Under the pieces are notes generated by a model, which saw only the letters and a list, made by a program, of their open reading frames with translations, had not been told where the DNA came from and searched no databases. A program made the translations under genes and the position numbers. A stretch of DNA of 64,000 nucleotides from Glandiceps talaboti (taxonomy: Eukaryota > Hemichordata > Enteropneusta > Spengelidae). Below are positions 1 to 11,173 of this stretch, piece after piece (within the stretch, counting starts at the first letter, position 1; each line of letters opens with the position of its first letter). The stretch covers positions 6,883,634 to 6,947,633 of the forward strand of contig NC_135562.1 of assembly GCF_964340395.1 (NCBI RefSeq), in the 5' to 3' direction.

Positions 1-453
1 GAACAACACTATATCACCAAACACACTCAGAATGGTAAACACATCAAAACATTTGGCACACATGGAAGTGGGCAGTCCGAATTCACAGGACCAGGACATC
101 TGTGTGTAAGCAGACAGGGAATGCTGTACGTACCAGACTTCTACAATTATCGTGTACAAGTGTTCAATCAGGATTGTCAATTCCAGTATAAGTTTGGAAT
201 CAGTGGTAAAGGAGACGGTGCACTACACCGTCCAGTATCTGTGGCTGTAGACAAGGATGAATTTCTGTATGTTGCAGAGAGATTCAATAAGAGAGTACAG
301 AAATTTGCCAGTAAAGGTCAATTCCTTTGTCGTATTGATAGTAAAGAGGATGGATTGATGTATCCTGGTGGCATAGTACTAACTGATGACTGGCCAGTCA
401 AAGTAGCTGTAGCAGACAGGTATGGTTACTGTCTGAAAGTATTCCCTCAATGA
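1..453 (+). CDS. NHL-repeat protein, C-terminal end (5' partial)
   Basis: The frame is open from base 1 and ends at the TGA at 451-453, so only the last 150 residues of a larger protein are present. They show at least three NHL beta-propeller blades: GTHGSGQSEFTGPGHL followed by LYVPDFYNYRVQVF, then GKGDGALHRPVSVAVD followed by LYVAERFNKRVQKF, and a last blade ending VAVADRYGYCLKVF. Such propellers end TRIM-NHL E3 ligases and related cytoplasmic RNA- or protein-binding proteins. No RING, B-box or filamin part is visible because the 5' end is outside the window. The exon could begin upstream or be the single large 3' exon typical of invertebrate TRIM/NHL families. The family is secure; the exact gene is not. 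Confidence 0.85.
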   Translation, partial: EQHYITKHTQNGKHIKTFGTHGSGQSEFTGPGHLCVSRQGMLYVPDFYNYRVQVFNQDCQFQYKFGISGKGDGALHRPVSVAVDKDEFLYVAERFNKRVQKFASKGQFLCRIDSKEDGLMYPGGIVLTDDWPVKVAVADRYGYCLKVFPQ

Positions 454-1330
454 ACACAGAAACAATGAACCAAACATCATAGATTTTTCAGTATGTATCA
501 GAACATGGTCATCTGAAGTTATTTGTTCAATGAACACAGAAATCATCAACTCAACATCAAATATCATCAACGAATTATCCCAGGCTTCTTTATGAGACAA
601 AACATTGGTTGTCTGAAAGTATTCCAAATGCCAAGTTTCACACACTGAGCCATACAAACATTGACTGTGTCCTTCATGGGAAATGTGTATTGCAACCTAC
701 GAGGGCTATGAATTCTCACATCAATATCATGACTGTCTTGAGGCATATCAGCTGAATGAGAACTAAAAGCATCAATCCACAACATGACAGATTATGACAT
801 CGGACTTCTAAAATATATTACAGTAACGACATTCAGATTGCAAATGTGGGTGTCCTATCTAAAACTGATAAGCTGGTTTTTTGGGCCACATTCAAATTGC
901 ATTTTGTACCTGACTCGGAGTCGACATAAATCACTGTACATGTGCCCACAGATGAGAGTCAACAAAGTTAACATAGCTGACATAATTACCTCCATTTGGT
1001 CCAATTATTTAACAGTAACATTGAACTTGAACATGTAAACGATTCCTTTTTTTACCCTATCTAGAAAACTAAAACACAGAATGTTATCAAAAAGGATTAG
1101 AAGCAACACAAGTGGATTCACACAGAGAAAGATGTGTTGACACAAAACTTAGGTCGGACCTAAACTACCCTCTTGCACCTGGCCTAACTTAACCCGCCTC
1201 TGGGGCAAGTCAAACTGTTCGCATTTGTTCATCTTAAGCCAGATTAAGCTTGGCGTTGTATTTGAGTCAACATAACTTGTCCAGTGTGAACCCAAATATA
1301 ACATATGTCAAACTGATACATGTATAACAG
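454..1330. other. 3' flank of the NHL gene, no gene seen
   Basis: No coding exon is recognisable. The end of the NHL frame (GTCTGAAAGTATTCC, 431-445) recurs at 611-625, and AATGAACACAGAAA near 451 recurs near 529, so the 3' end carries a short decayed direct duplication. The remainder is AT-rich and featureless to the eye. Confidence 0.5.
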
Positions 1331-2432
1331 GTAACACTGAAGTACTGTGTTTTCTCTATGTGCTACACTTGTTTATAGCACTGATATCAAGTGTAAAAGT
1401 ATACTGCTGCTTCAATTGGTTTATTTACAAGCATAGCATGTGGCCTTTCTAATGTGGTCAATTAGCAAATGAAACAGTATACTTTTACACTTGATATGTA
1501 TGCTATAAATGATTGTGGTACATACAGAAAATGCTTTACTTTGTGTTATGGGTTGTATTAGCAAATGAAACTATACTTTTACACTTGATATGGCTGCTAT
1601 AAATGATTGTGGTACATACAGAAAACACTTTACTTTGGTGTTATGGGTTGTATTAGCAAATGAAACAGTATACTTTTACACTTGATATGGATGCTATAAA
1701 TGATTGTGGTACATACAGAATACACTTTACTTTGGTGTTATGGGTTGTATTAGCAAATGAAACAGTATACTTTTACACTTGATATGGATGCTATAAATGA
1801 TTGTGGTACATACAGAAAATGCTTTACTTTGGAGTTATGGGTTGTATTAGCAAATGAAACAGTATACTTTTACACTTGATATGGATGCTATAAATGATTG
1901 TGGTACATACAGAATACACTTTACTTTGGTGTTATGGGTTGTATTAGCAAATGAAACAGTATACTTTTACACTTGATATGGCTGCTATAAATGATTGTGG
2001 TACATACAGAAAATGCTTTACTTTGGTGTTATGGGTTGTATTAGCAAATGAAACAGTATACTTTTACACTTGATATGGCTGCTATAAATGATTGTGGTAC
2101 ATACAGAAAATGCTTTACTTTGGAGTTATGGGTTGTATTAGCAAATGAAACAGTATACTTTTACACTTGATATGGCTGCTATAAATGATTGTGGTACATA
2201 CAGAAAATGCTTTACTTTGGTGTTATGGGTTGTATTAGCAAATGAAACAGTATACTTTTACACTTGATATGGCTGCTATAAATGATTGTGGTACATACAG
2301 AAAATGCTTTACTTTGGTGTTATGGGTTGTATTAGCAAATGAAACAGTATACTTTTACACTTGATATGGCTGCTATAAATGATTGTGGTACATACAGAAA
2401 ATGCTTTACTTTGGAGTTATGGGTTGTATTTA
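1331..2432. repeat. foldback element with right arm amplified into ten 97-bp tandem copies
   Basis: A left arm at 1331-1410 (GTAACACTGAAGT ... TATCAAGTGTAAAAGTATAC) is roughly reverse-complementary to a unit (GTATACTTTTACACTTGATA ... CTTTGGTGTTATG) repeated head to tail from about 1456. The GTATAC landmark falls at 1478, 1571 (variant), 1668, 1765, 1862, 1959, 2056, 2153, 2250 and 2347, a period of 97 bp. Copies differ by a few bases (TGGATG/TGGCTG, GGTGTT/GGAGTT), with two main variants interspersed. A single-copy version of the same foldback sits at 40585-40757. Confidence 0.9.
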
Positions 2433-2949
2433 ATGCATATCAAATTGGTGACATAAAATGTATAATCAGAGTAAAAAATTGAAACATTTGAAGATATCCA
2501 TTAATAACTATACTAAGAATTAAAGAATCAGTCTTCCAAGATACCCAATAAATGATAATTGAACAAACTAGACTGACAGCTGAAGTTCATATGGAATTTC
2601 CACCATAGAATGGCTATTTTTCAAGATGCACCAGCTGCAACTTTGAGTACTATTTTTTGATCAGCCAACAGCTTGTTTACTTAAAATTGTAAAATACCAA
2701 TAAATAGACATTTTAAATGATAATTAGGGGTCAATTTCATCCATATACAGTACATTAAGAGGTTGAAATTGTGATCACATTGGGGTGCATTACTTGAAAA
2801 CTATTTAAAATTAACATACATCGATAGCAACATTGATCGTTTTAATATTATAACTTTATTCGGTGACAAAAATAAATTTATAGTGACATGATCACTTGTT
2901 TGATTAAAATGGTTTCAAAATGTTTACCTAATGTGTTAAATCGTTGTAT

Positions 2950-3022
2950 TATGGTATGTGTGTGTGTATGTATGTATGTGTGTATGTATGTGTGTATATG
3001 TGTGTATGTGTGTGTGTGTGTG
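2950..3022. repeat. (TG)n/(TATG)n microsatellite
   Basis: Alternating TG and TATG units of about 70 bp. The flanks (2433-2949 and 3023-3060) are AT-rich and show no gene. Confidence 0.9.
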
Positions 3023-3060
3023 CCTTATTTTCACACTGAGTATGCACTGATATAGTTTCG

Positions 3061-3421
3061 GTTACCCAGACTCTTCTTGCTGAGTGCTCCACTACAAGAC
3101 CCATCAAACAAGAGTCTGGAGAAATTTACTCCAAATGTTGCCACCCCAGATCTGTCTCCCAGAGCAGTGCATTCTGGGTAATACTTCATGTACAACATGG
3201 TATGCTAATAACGATGCACAGGTTCCATCACAACATGTCTGCATGTCACAAAGTACCAATACATCTTAATTACGAAGAATGGGCTTCATAAACCCCATTC
3301 TTCATGACATGGAAGAAATGTTCTGCGTGACTTCTGGTGTGGAAATTTTGGATTACATTTCCCCAGACAAGAGTCTGGAGGGTCTTGTAATGGCGCCCTC
3401 ATGAGTTAGAGTCTGGGTAAC
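3061..3421. mobile_element. foldback MITE, ends GTTACCCAGACTCT
   Basis: The left end 3061-3074 is the exact reverse complement of 3408-3421. Inner segments also pair: CAAGAGTCTGGAG occurs at both sides, and CTACAAGACCC on the left answers GGGTCTTGTA on the right. It has no coding capacity, so it is a non-autonomous DNA element of about 360 bp. The family is not identified and no clear target duplication is seen. Confidence 0.75.
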
Positions 3422-4171
3422 TGAGACTAGCACTGATATAGTGGCTATGAGTACACTACACTAAATACACACTGGCAAAATAAAGGAAACACTGTTTCTG
3501 AAGAACTGCTAAAATCAGGTTTTGTTGGTTATTTTTTTTTTCATGATCACTTTAACATTATGTACTCGTAAATTGATGTGATTAGAAATCACATCAAAAG
3601 TGATACCTTTCTGTTTTGTTTTATACAAAAGCTTAATCCAGCCTCCCACGTAGTACTTTTTAATTGTTTTGTTTTTTAAAACCAGTATAAAAAAACTAGG
3701 TGGGGGTAGTTATTGTGAAACTGCATAGATTTCCATACCTTGTACCATAATTTTAGTTGGTAACCATGGTAACATACACATGGGATACTCAGGTATATTA
3801 ACCTCCTACCCCAGAGACATTAAAAGAATTATTGGGAGCTCTCCAATCACATCAGGAAGTATAAATCCCATCCACCCCCAATCCCACCCCACGCCATCCC
3901 ATAATATTCCACTACAAACCTCTGAAATCAAGAACCATAAACAGGCCTTGTTAACCAAGTCAGTAACCATGATCCAAATTTCTACTTTTTAAAGTGAAAT
4001 TGTCACAAAGGACTTTTTTGAAGTGTAAATGACTCCTCAGTTTAAACAATAAAATCACCCCACGTCTCTGATGACAATATCATAAAAGACTCCCCATTGA
4101 TGTTAATATGTTCGAATGAGACTTATCATGAGTGACAAATTCCATTAAAACAGTCCTCACTTATTATTCTG
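3422..4171. other. intergenic, no gene seen
   Basis: AT-rich sequence with homopolymer tracts. The reading frame at 3780-3992 has no recognisable domain and is low complexity. The region lies downstream of the minus-strand ATRAID gene and may hold part of its 3' UTR; I could not pick a convincing poly(A) signal. Confidence 0.4.
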
Positions 4172-4490
4172 GTAATTGAGCCTCCAGTTTACTAAGATAG
4201 ACACAAACTAAAGCTATTGTCACTACATGTTAATACAACAGTGATAAGCTACTGAATGGATGTTTGTTTAATCATAGTCTCAGTAGGGAGGCGTCTCTGA
4301 AAACTAGTTGAGAGTTCCATGAACTGGCAGTGCTGTTTTAGTACTTCCTATGTTTACATTGTGTTGATCACAGGGTGATTAGAATCACATGACAGATGGA
4401 ACTGCTACCCCCCACACTTGTGTAATCTACCACATTGAAAAACAGTAGATTTAGTTTGTGTCAATCTTGGTAAACCGACAGCTCAATTAC
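4172..4490. mobile_element. MITE of about 320 bp, copy 1 of a dispersed family
   Basis: Its ends pair: TAATTGAGC ... TTTACTAAGATAGACACAAA on the left against TTTAGTTTGTGTCAATCTTG ... GCTCAATTA on the right. The whole element is closely similar to 48218-48540, sharing GTGATAAGCTA.TGAATGGATG, GATCACAGGGTGATTAGAATC and TGTAATCTACCACATTGAA. A fragment of the right half lies near 5336-5395. No coding capacity. Superfamily undetermined. Confidence 0.85.
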
Positions 4491-4821
4491 TTGAGTATTA
4501 ATACTGTCCTGTAAGGCTATTTTTCCATGTTGGAAATATCATGAAAGATTCCTCAGAATTACAGATAAAATCTTGTGAAATCTTGATAATTTTTAAAATA
4601 TCTTCTGCAATTCCTTTGTTGTGTTGTGTTGTAATCCATTGTGACTCCTTAGTTACGTTGATAGTACCATGCAAGACCCCTTAGTTGCATTGACATAAGT
4701 ACAAATACACATACACATACAATGCTTGTTTGTTTGTTTGTTGACATCAGACTCCTCAGTCATATTGATAACATCACCATAAGACTCCTTAGTAATGTGG
4801 AAATGAAGGACCATCCCCAAA

Positions 4822-7800
4822 TCAGTTGTTTTTCTTAAGAACCATTCGTCGTTGAGTCACCCACAAACACAGAGACAGAATAACTGTCACTATCCCCAAA
4901 ATTCCAAAATATTCCGCATATGGAAATGATCCCTAAAAAACATAAAAAATATTTAGTCTGCCTTGTGTCAGAATAAAGAGTCCCAACCACCAAAATAAAT
5001 TTTCACCCATAACATGAAATTTGAAAGTTTATTACGATGGTGACAAGACAGCTTTTAGGTCACTCAGATTGTAGTCTAGTTCCTATACAGTATCGTTACC
5101 ATTTACACCTCCACTCACAGTATAGTCGAAGTCGTTACTCTAGAAGTCCTGAGATGCATGAGATGCAATTTAAAATTCATCCACAGCCACCCACACAGTC
5201 ATTAACATCATGTCTTTGTTAATTAATCACAAGATTTTAACCAATAACACAGTCCCTCATAAAGTCCGGATAGTCCAGATAGACTGGGATAGTGATGAAG
5301 TACATTGTAGTACGGAATACGGTCCCTGTCAGGAACTAGACTACCCACTTGTGTAATCTAACACATTTGTGTCTATCACAGTAAGCTGAAAGCTGACTTT
5401 CTGCAGGTAAAACAAGTTTGGTGTTCATACATTACTATGCATGTGTTAACATATTCAGTTTGTGACATACCTTATGTAAACATTTGTAACCATGGTAATC
5501 TTCAGAACACAGACACAGTGTCAGACCTGGTCCATCTAACATACAGTATGAATTGGCATGACATTGATCTAATGGAATAAAAGAGTACAGATCACCAAAT
5601 GAAAGTGTAGTCAAATATTTCAGGTAACAATTCAAAAGTTTGTATTTGGAACAAAAGTTAAACTTTAGTATTTAGAAGCAAATACATCCACCCTCAGACT
5701 GTTCAGAAATCTAAAGGTACATACCGATTGATGAAAAGGTGTTCTCTAAGTCATTTACAAATTTTCAGTATTTTCTAAGCCACGTATGCAGTACTAAAAA
5801 CTTTCCCAACAAAATTACTATCACAAAAATTACTATTTTTCAAAACTTTTGTAAATATTATGTTTATTTTAGTCTGAGATCTTAGGAAAAATCCCTATTT
5901 ATGAAACATTGTCAAAAATTTTCTTTCATTTTATCATGAAAGTTTCATTCCTGATGTATTAACAAATCATGTAGCGATTGATACTTTGCTTAGAACTGAA
6001 GAGCGCCCTCACTGGTATAAATGGTAGATTAGTTTTTTCAAGTGGTTATGTTTCCAGATAATTTTGTATTGCATTATTACATCAATCATTGTATCAATGT
6101 CTATGTAGCCCATACTCCAACATCCCTAATTTTACTTGTCTCCCTAATGTTATTGGGGTTACAAGAAATAAAGCGACAGTACACAACACTGACACTGGAC
6201 CAGTGTTCTTCAGCCCTTGTTATACTTCCCAAGCTGAAATTACAAATACTACACTATCTAATCTGCATGTTTCTAAATTTAGTGTTGTTTTTTGAAGAAA
6301 CATTCAGTGACATAATTATGTCTTTCTGTTACTCCTACAACACAGCTCTTGAATATAACACCTGCCCAACTTTTTTTCTGTCATTAAAGGGGCACAAGCT
6401 GAGTTTATGCGATTTTGAGCGACATTTACACTGCATATTTAAAAGTCACTCATAGTATTCAACTGAAGCATATGTATCTATCACTTGCAACTGACTGAAC
6501 TCAAACCTGGTATTAAGATATAACATGTACAAACAATCTGATCACGTAAGTTTTTACACGTATCGAAAAAATGTCAAGGAATCCAAACTAGGCAATCAAC
6601 TGTTCTAACAATGCCCAGAAGACAATTGTAATGTTATAGAAGGCATGCAGTGACATTAACATTGTACTAGAATAGTTTAATTAAGGTTTTATGTAAATAT
6701 TTTCATTTGAGAGTAAAAAGTTTATAAACTCAGCTTGTGCCCCTTTAAAGAAGATGGAAAATCTGACTAGTTTTACTGATAACTTGTTTCTCCAACTTTG
6801 TGAGCAAGACAACGTTTACAACAGCACCTGTTCAGTTACCTTTGAATGTGGTATTACAGATATCAATTTGATTTTGACAGAGTGTAAAATTTGTATGATT
6901 CTCATGTTTCTCCCATGCCTCATACTCCTCACCAGGACAGTGACATGTTGGTGGAAGAACTCTGAAACAAAGCAAAACAAACAAAACAAAAATCAAACAT
7001 TGAAATTGTAAGATATTTTGTCACTAAATGCAAAAACTCTCAAGGTAAGTTACAGTTCTTTCTTTTTGTGTGTTCTGTAACTGTAAACAATGCTGGCACA
7101 GCAGCTGTACTGTGGTAATACAAATAAAATGAAAATTTTTGAGAAAAATATCTAAAATTGTGACATCTGAGATACGGTCAAACTATTCGATCGATCAAAT
7201 TCTGCTGCACTACCTAAAACTTGAGTATTATTTCTTAGACATCACAACCAACAATTTATTTATTGGAAATTATTAAAATACCAACAATTAGGCATTGTAC
7301 ATGTTAATAAGATGTCAGTTTTATCTGTAGTTTGTACAGTAACAGATTGAAATCACAATTGCATTGGGGGCGCTAACCCCAAAATAAATTTGATTGGATT
7401 TATTCATAGACCCTCCACCAACGTGGGTGGAGGGTCTATGATTTATTGTACTATACTGTATCCAGCTACACAAATAGGTTTACTCACAAGTGATTCAATA
7501 CATTTTAGGGTGTACAATATTATAATAAAATCATATCTAACAAAACAGATTTAAAAAATGTGTTACAGTTGCAGCTAAGCCGCTTTAAAGGCAAAATGTC
7601 AGATTCGAAATAAAACTGGGTGAGAAAAATTGTTGCCAGGCAGAGCTATAGACAAAGTTGATAATGAACAAATGAATGATCCTATCTCACTAATATGGCT
7701 CCAAGGATAAAATAGTAATAATTCATGAATGTGGAATTCAAACATTAGGTTTTGTGAATTTGTAGTGAAAGTCTCACATCAATGTAGTAAAAATACCATA

Positions 7801-10800
7801 TCAACATTGTAACTCTGTGTCTTCAAACTGTTTATACTCACAAGTAATTTAACAATGTCAGTCCTTGGAAACTTGGTGTGGGACATTCTGTGAGTGGATT
7901 TTCTACTAGTACTCTGTCAAATATGAGAAACAAAGTTGCAGTTATTGATCAACAATTAGCAGTGCTGAGGTGAAGAGCGCCCCCACTGGTAGTATTCATG
8001 AATCCTATTGTTTTCCTCCAGGTTGATTCTACTTCAATAAGCAATGACAGACGAACATGGGGGTGGATAACTTGACAATCTTTACAGTTTTACATCTACA
8101 ATGAAATGCAATTCACCAGCGTCTAAGGAATACACACAACTGTGATTGTAAAGATAAACTCAATTGATAAGATTATTCAGCACTATATACCATTATTATG
8201 TCTCACTTTCCAAGGGTAAAGAAAAGTGACATGGTCTGATACAAATAAATGACATGTCATCCAATGTAAATGGTAAGGTAAAAAAATATAATATAAAAAC
8301 AACTATGCATGCTCATTGGAACTCAATTAGTGTATGTTGGATATCAGGAAATGGGAATGCAGTCACATGATGAGTTGTAAGGAGACTGCCTATACAAATA
8401 CACTTTAACAAAACAACGATAATGCTGGTGTCATCTTAGCTGTATTCATTATGCTTAGGGAACAGAGAAAAGTCATTTTTACCAAAACTACAGCATGTGA
8501 CTTCTCTAAAAATGAACCTTTCCAGCCACAGTTTTTTGAAAATTGGCATATCTGTCTAAGGAACTAACTGTACATCATAGTTACAAGATTTGTCTCTCTT
8601 GAACCCTTACAAATTTTTCATAATTTTTCAAAATTCTATATTAGGTTATATGATGCATGATTAGTGAAAAAAACTTTGCTTCATCTGGGTTCCTGAAGCA
8701 TAAAATTAAGAAATGTAGCTGATATATAATAAACCAAACATTTATTGTCCTTTAAATGGGAAATGAAATTTACTGAAACTCATGTCAAAATTCTCAAAAC
8801 TTGACTTACAATTTTTGTATGTCTGTAACGTTTTCAAACATTGCATCTTCTAAATGAGTTATGTTGCAATCTTGAAGGTCAATGCTGCAATGAAATGGAG
8901 AATCTGTCAGTCTCAGTGAATGTAAATCAAAATGTCTGATGTCCACATCTGGGATCACCCTAATACTTGGGATAATACAACTATTGCAGGTGTTATTTAG
9001 AGATGCCTGTAATCAGCACGTTGTTTTATCAGTGGTTGGCTGTTAAAACTGGCTTTAAAAGTGACAAATTCACATGAAAGTCTTCATCACACTTCTATCA
9101 CACTATCAAAATGATAAAAAAAAACAGTGGTTGCCTTTTATGTAGGTTCAGGTAAAGCTTTCATCACTTTGTTAGTCAGTAAAAGTAGGCATGTTGTCGT
9201 ATAAATATGACTAACTTTCACAGACATAAACAAACAGATAAATGCATGGCCACATTAAATCTACATCAGAGGCACCCAATGTTGTTTTGTATGTCAGTGT
9301 CTGTCAGTTTGGTAGTGTGATAAGGAGAAGACTTTTCGGCACCTACAAAGCCAGTTTTAATCGTCCACTACTGATAAAACAACATTCTCATCACTGGCAT
9401 CTCTAAATAATGCCTGCAATGATTGTATCATCAAAATTCTGGTGATAACGTTATGTCACATGAAACTTATACAAATAAAGTGAAAACAAACTGTTACGAC
9501 TACGTCAACAATCTATTTTCTTCTAGCAACATAATGTTGTGTTATTCAATCACAAAATTTCAAAATCATAATTCCTATGGTACTACACCCATTATATAAC
9601 CAACACAAATTAGTTAACTTACCCCACTGTAACGTTTTCTTGTCCAATGTTTTGAATACAACACCTTCCATCTATTCTGGAATTATTCAGTGTTTGGCAG
9701 AAATTATAAACGACACTACTATTTGTGATTGGACCTTGGCAGCTTGACAAGTGACAATAATAAGCCTGGAATAAAATGATCAATAATTTGTTTTTTACAT
9801 CAGAAATGCATATAAATTATAATGATGTGTTGTTGTATGAAATGTCCCCAGCAAAGATGTCATTTTAGCACAAGCTGAGTTTATAAGCTTTATACTCAAA
9901 TGAAGTTACACAAAATCAAATCTAGCAATGTATGTCTTAGAGTGCGCCCTCTATGCCAATCTGATGCACCCCTGACGCAAGCAATCTCTAGTGATGCACC
10001 AAAATTTGGTGTTCCCCTATCTCTTACTATGTGGTGACCATGAGTGTGCCCTCTAAGCCAATTTGACACGCCACTGACATACACAATTTCTAGTGACGCA
10101 CCAAAATTTGGTGTTCAGTCTTACGAGTCACCACATAGTAAGACATAGGAGAACAGTGTTTCCCTATCTCTTACTATGTGGTGACTCACAAGAAATCCCA
10201 GTTTTTATCATTTTGACTCAAAACAACAATACATGTGTATTTGGCTATCATTAGAGGGTATACAGTCTTCTATATCATTATACAATCGCCTTCTAGCATT
10301 GTTAGAACAGCTGAGTACATAGGAGGAATTTCCTTCACATTTTTATACAATGTACATAATGTACATAATAAATTATGTCATTGGATCATGTATAAGTGAT
10401 TCTTAATTATCATTTTATACATTTATGGAAGGTTGTTTGGCTTTGAACACGAGGTCATTGTACATGCTTTAGCATGTGTAAAAGTAAAATTATATTGAAA
10501 ACAAGAACAAAAATAGTCACAAAAAATAGTCCCCGTTGCAGCTAATATACCTTTAATACCCTCAGTTAATTGGAAGTGATGGTCGTGTGTGTTTCAGTGA
10601 GTTGAATACTGCAAGTATCTTGTAAATGTGCAGCAATATTACAACAAAAATATATAAACCTAGTTTGTGTTCATGAATTCACCTGAAGGAAAAGCATCAG
10701 TGAGTCTGTTTTATATCCTAAAGAAAGCTTACTCTGGTGACCAGTAATTCTATATTGTACATTTTAAATATTATTTCCCATATTCAAATAAAAAAAAACG

Positions 10801-11173
10801 AAAAAAAAAACTAGGGGTTATCAGTACAAATATCCGTCTAACATTTCTGAAATAAACTTTAATCAGTGTTTCCAATATTCTTTGTGAAATCATAGCGACT
10901 GAGTTGAGACTAGACGTGAGAGACAATCGCATCGAAAGCAGCTAATTACAGCGTCTAGCATATCACATGTGATTCCGATCGAACCGGAAGTAAAAAGAAC
11001 ATGTTCGGTTCTTAACAAATCCTTGCAACAATTTCCTACAACACTGATACATATTGCAACAAAATTAACTGCCTTACCTCTGACGTCGTGCTAAATATGA
11101 TAAATGTGATGAAAAACAATATTATTTTGAAAGTTTTACGATGTGGCCTGAAAAGCTTCAAGAGGAGCGCCAT
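4822..11173 (-). CDS. ATRAID: ATRAID (all-trans retinoic acid-induced differentiation factor), six exons
   Basis: Coding exons on the minus strand: 11078-11173, 9623-9765, 8810-8884, 6840-6961, 5471-5568, 4822-4932. All have GT/AG borders and compatible phases; the sum is 645 nt (214 aa plus stop). Exon 1 gives a hydrophobic signal peptide (ILFFITFIIFSTTS). Exon 2 is Cys-rich with N-glycosylation sites and GRCCIQ. Exon 3 is a leucine-rich segment (GIDLQDCNITHLEDAMFENV). Exon 4 has LPPTCHCPG and CQNQIDICN. Exon 5 is EGF-like (CMLDGPGLTLCLC, YHGYKC). Exon 6 carries the transmembrane helix, GILGIVTVILSLCLWVTQRR, with a short basic tail. From memory of vertebrate ATRAID (APR-3), RCC, LDLQNCSL, LPQ..NCPGG, DGPGL..CVC, FHGYKC and GSF..FFGILG..WATQRR all align in order. 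It should be a single-pass secretory or lysosomal membrane glycoprotein. It appears shorter than the mammalian form between the leucine-rich segment and the LP motif. Start chosen as the ATG just before the signal peptide. Confidence 0.92.
5569..6383. other. ATRAID intron 4, no other gene seen
   Basis: AT-rich intron sequence. Plus-strand frames at 6042-6455 and 6089-6295 overlap each other and end inside the neighbouring MITE; neither has a recognisable domain. GAAGAGCGCCCTCACTGGTA near 5998 has a relative near 7973, a further dispersed repeat end. Confidence 0.5.
6384..6748. mobile_element. TTAA-flanked MITE (piggyBac/Kolobok-like) in an ATRAID intron
   Basis: Both ends read TTAA followed by a long perfect terminal inverted repeat: AGGGGCACAAGCTGAGTTTA on the left and its complement on the right. 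TTAA target duplications are diagnostic of piggyBac and Kolobok transposases. There is no coding capacity, so it is non-autonomous, about 365 bp. Its right end lies about 90 bp from exon 4 of ATRAID (6840). An end fragment of the same family recurs at about 9868-9902. Confidence 0.82.
7405..7440. mobile_element. 36-bp perfect palindrome with 7-bp target duplication (minimal MITE)
   Basis: CATAGACCCTCCACC and its exact complement flank a 6-base centre. The palindrome is bounded by ATTTATT at 7398-7404 and again at 7441-7447. The same ends, CATAGACCCT/AGGGTCTATG, bound the elements at 39918-39937 and 47501-47725. It lies in an ATRAID intron. Confidence 0.8.
7448..8809. other. remainder of ATRAID intron 3, no exon seen
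   Basis: I searched the minus strand here for an extra leucine-rich exon, because vertebrate ATRAID has about one more repeat at this point. I found no GT/AG-bounded candidate, and exons 3 and 4 already join in phase. Confidence 0.5.
8970..9433. mobile_element. foldback MITE in ATRAID intron 2
   Basis: The left arm (GATAATACAAC, GCAGGTGTTATTTAGAGATG, GTTGTTTTATCAGT, AAAACTGGCTTT) is answered in reverse complement by the right arm (AAAGCCAGTTTT, ACTGATAAAACAAC, CATCTCTAAATAATGCCTGC, GATTGTATCATC). Length is about 464 bp with arms of about 120 bp and some mismatches, so it is an old non-autonomous copy. Confidence 0.8.
9939..10265. mobile_element. hAT-like MITE (AGTG.GCCCTCTA ends), complex copy
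   Basis: Begins AGAGTGCGCCCTCTA and ends TAGAGGGTATACAGT. A second internal start (GAGTGTGCCCTCTAAGCCAA near 10041) and two CTTACTATGTGGTGA cores suggest a copy inserted into or recombined with another. The cleaner family member is at 40394-40564. Fragments lie near 16315-16375 and 50308-50450. Confidence 0.75.

Noticed and set aside
8640-8700. A possible extra ATRAID exon (AG then GAACCCAGATGAAGC on the minus strand)
   Set aside because: Its frame soon stops, no donor fits, and exons 3 and 4 already join in phase.
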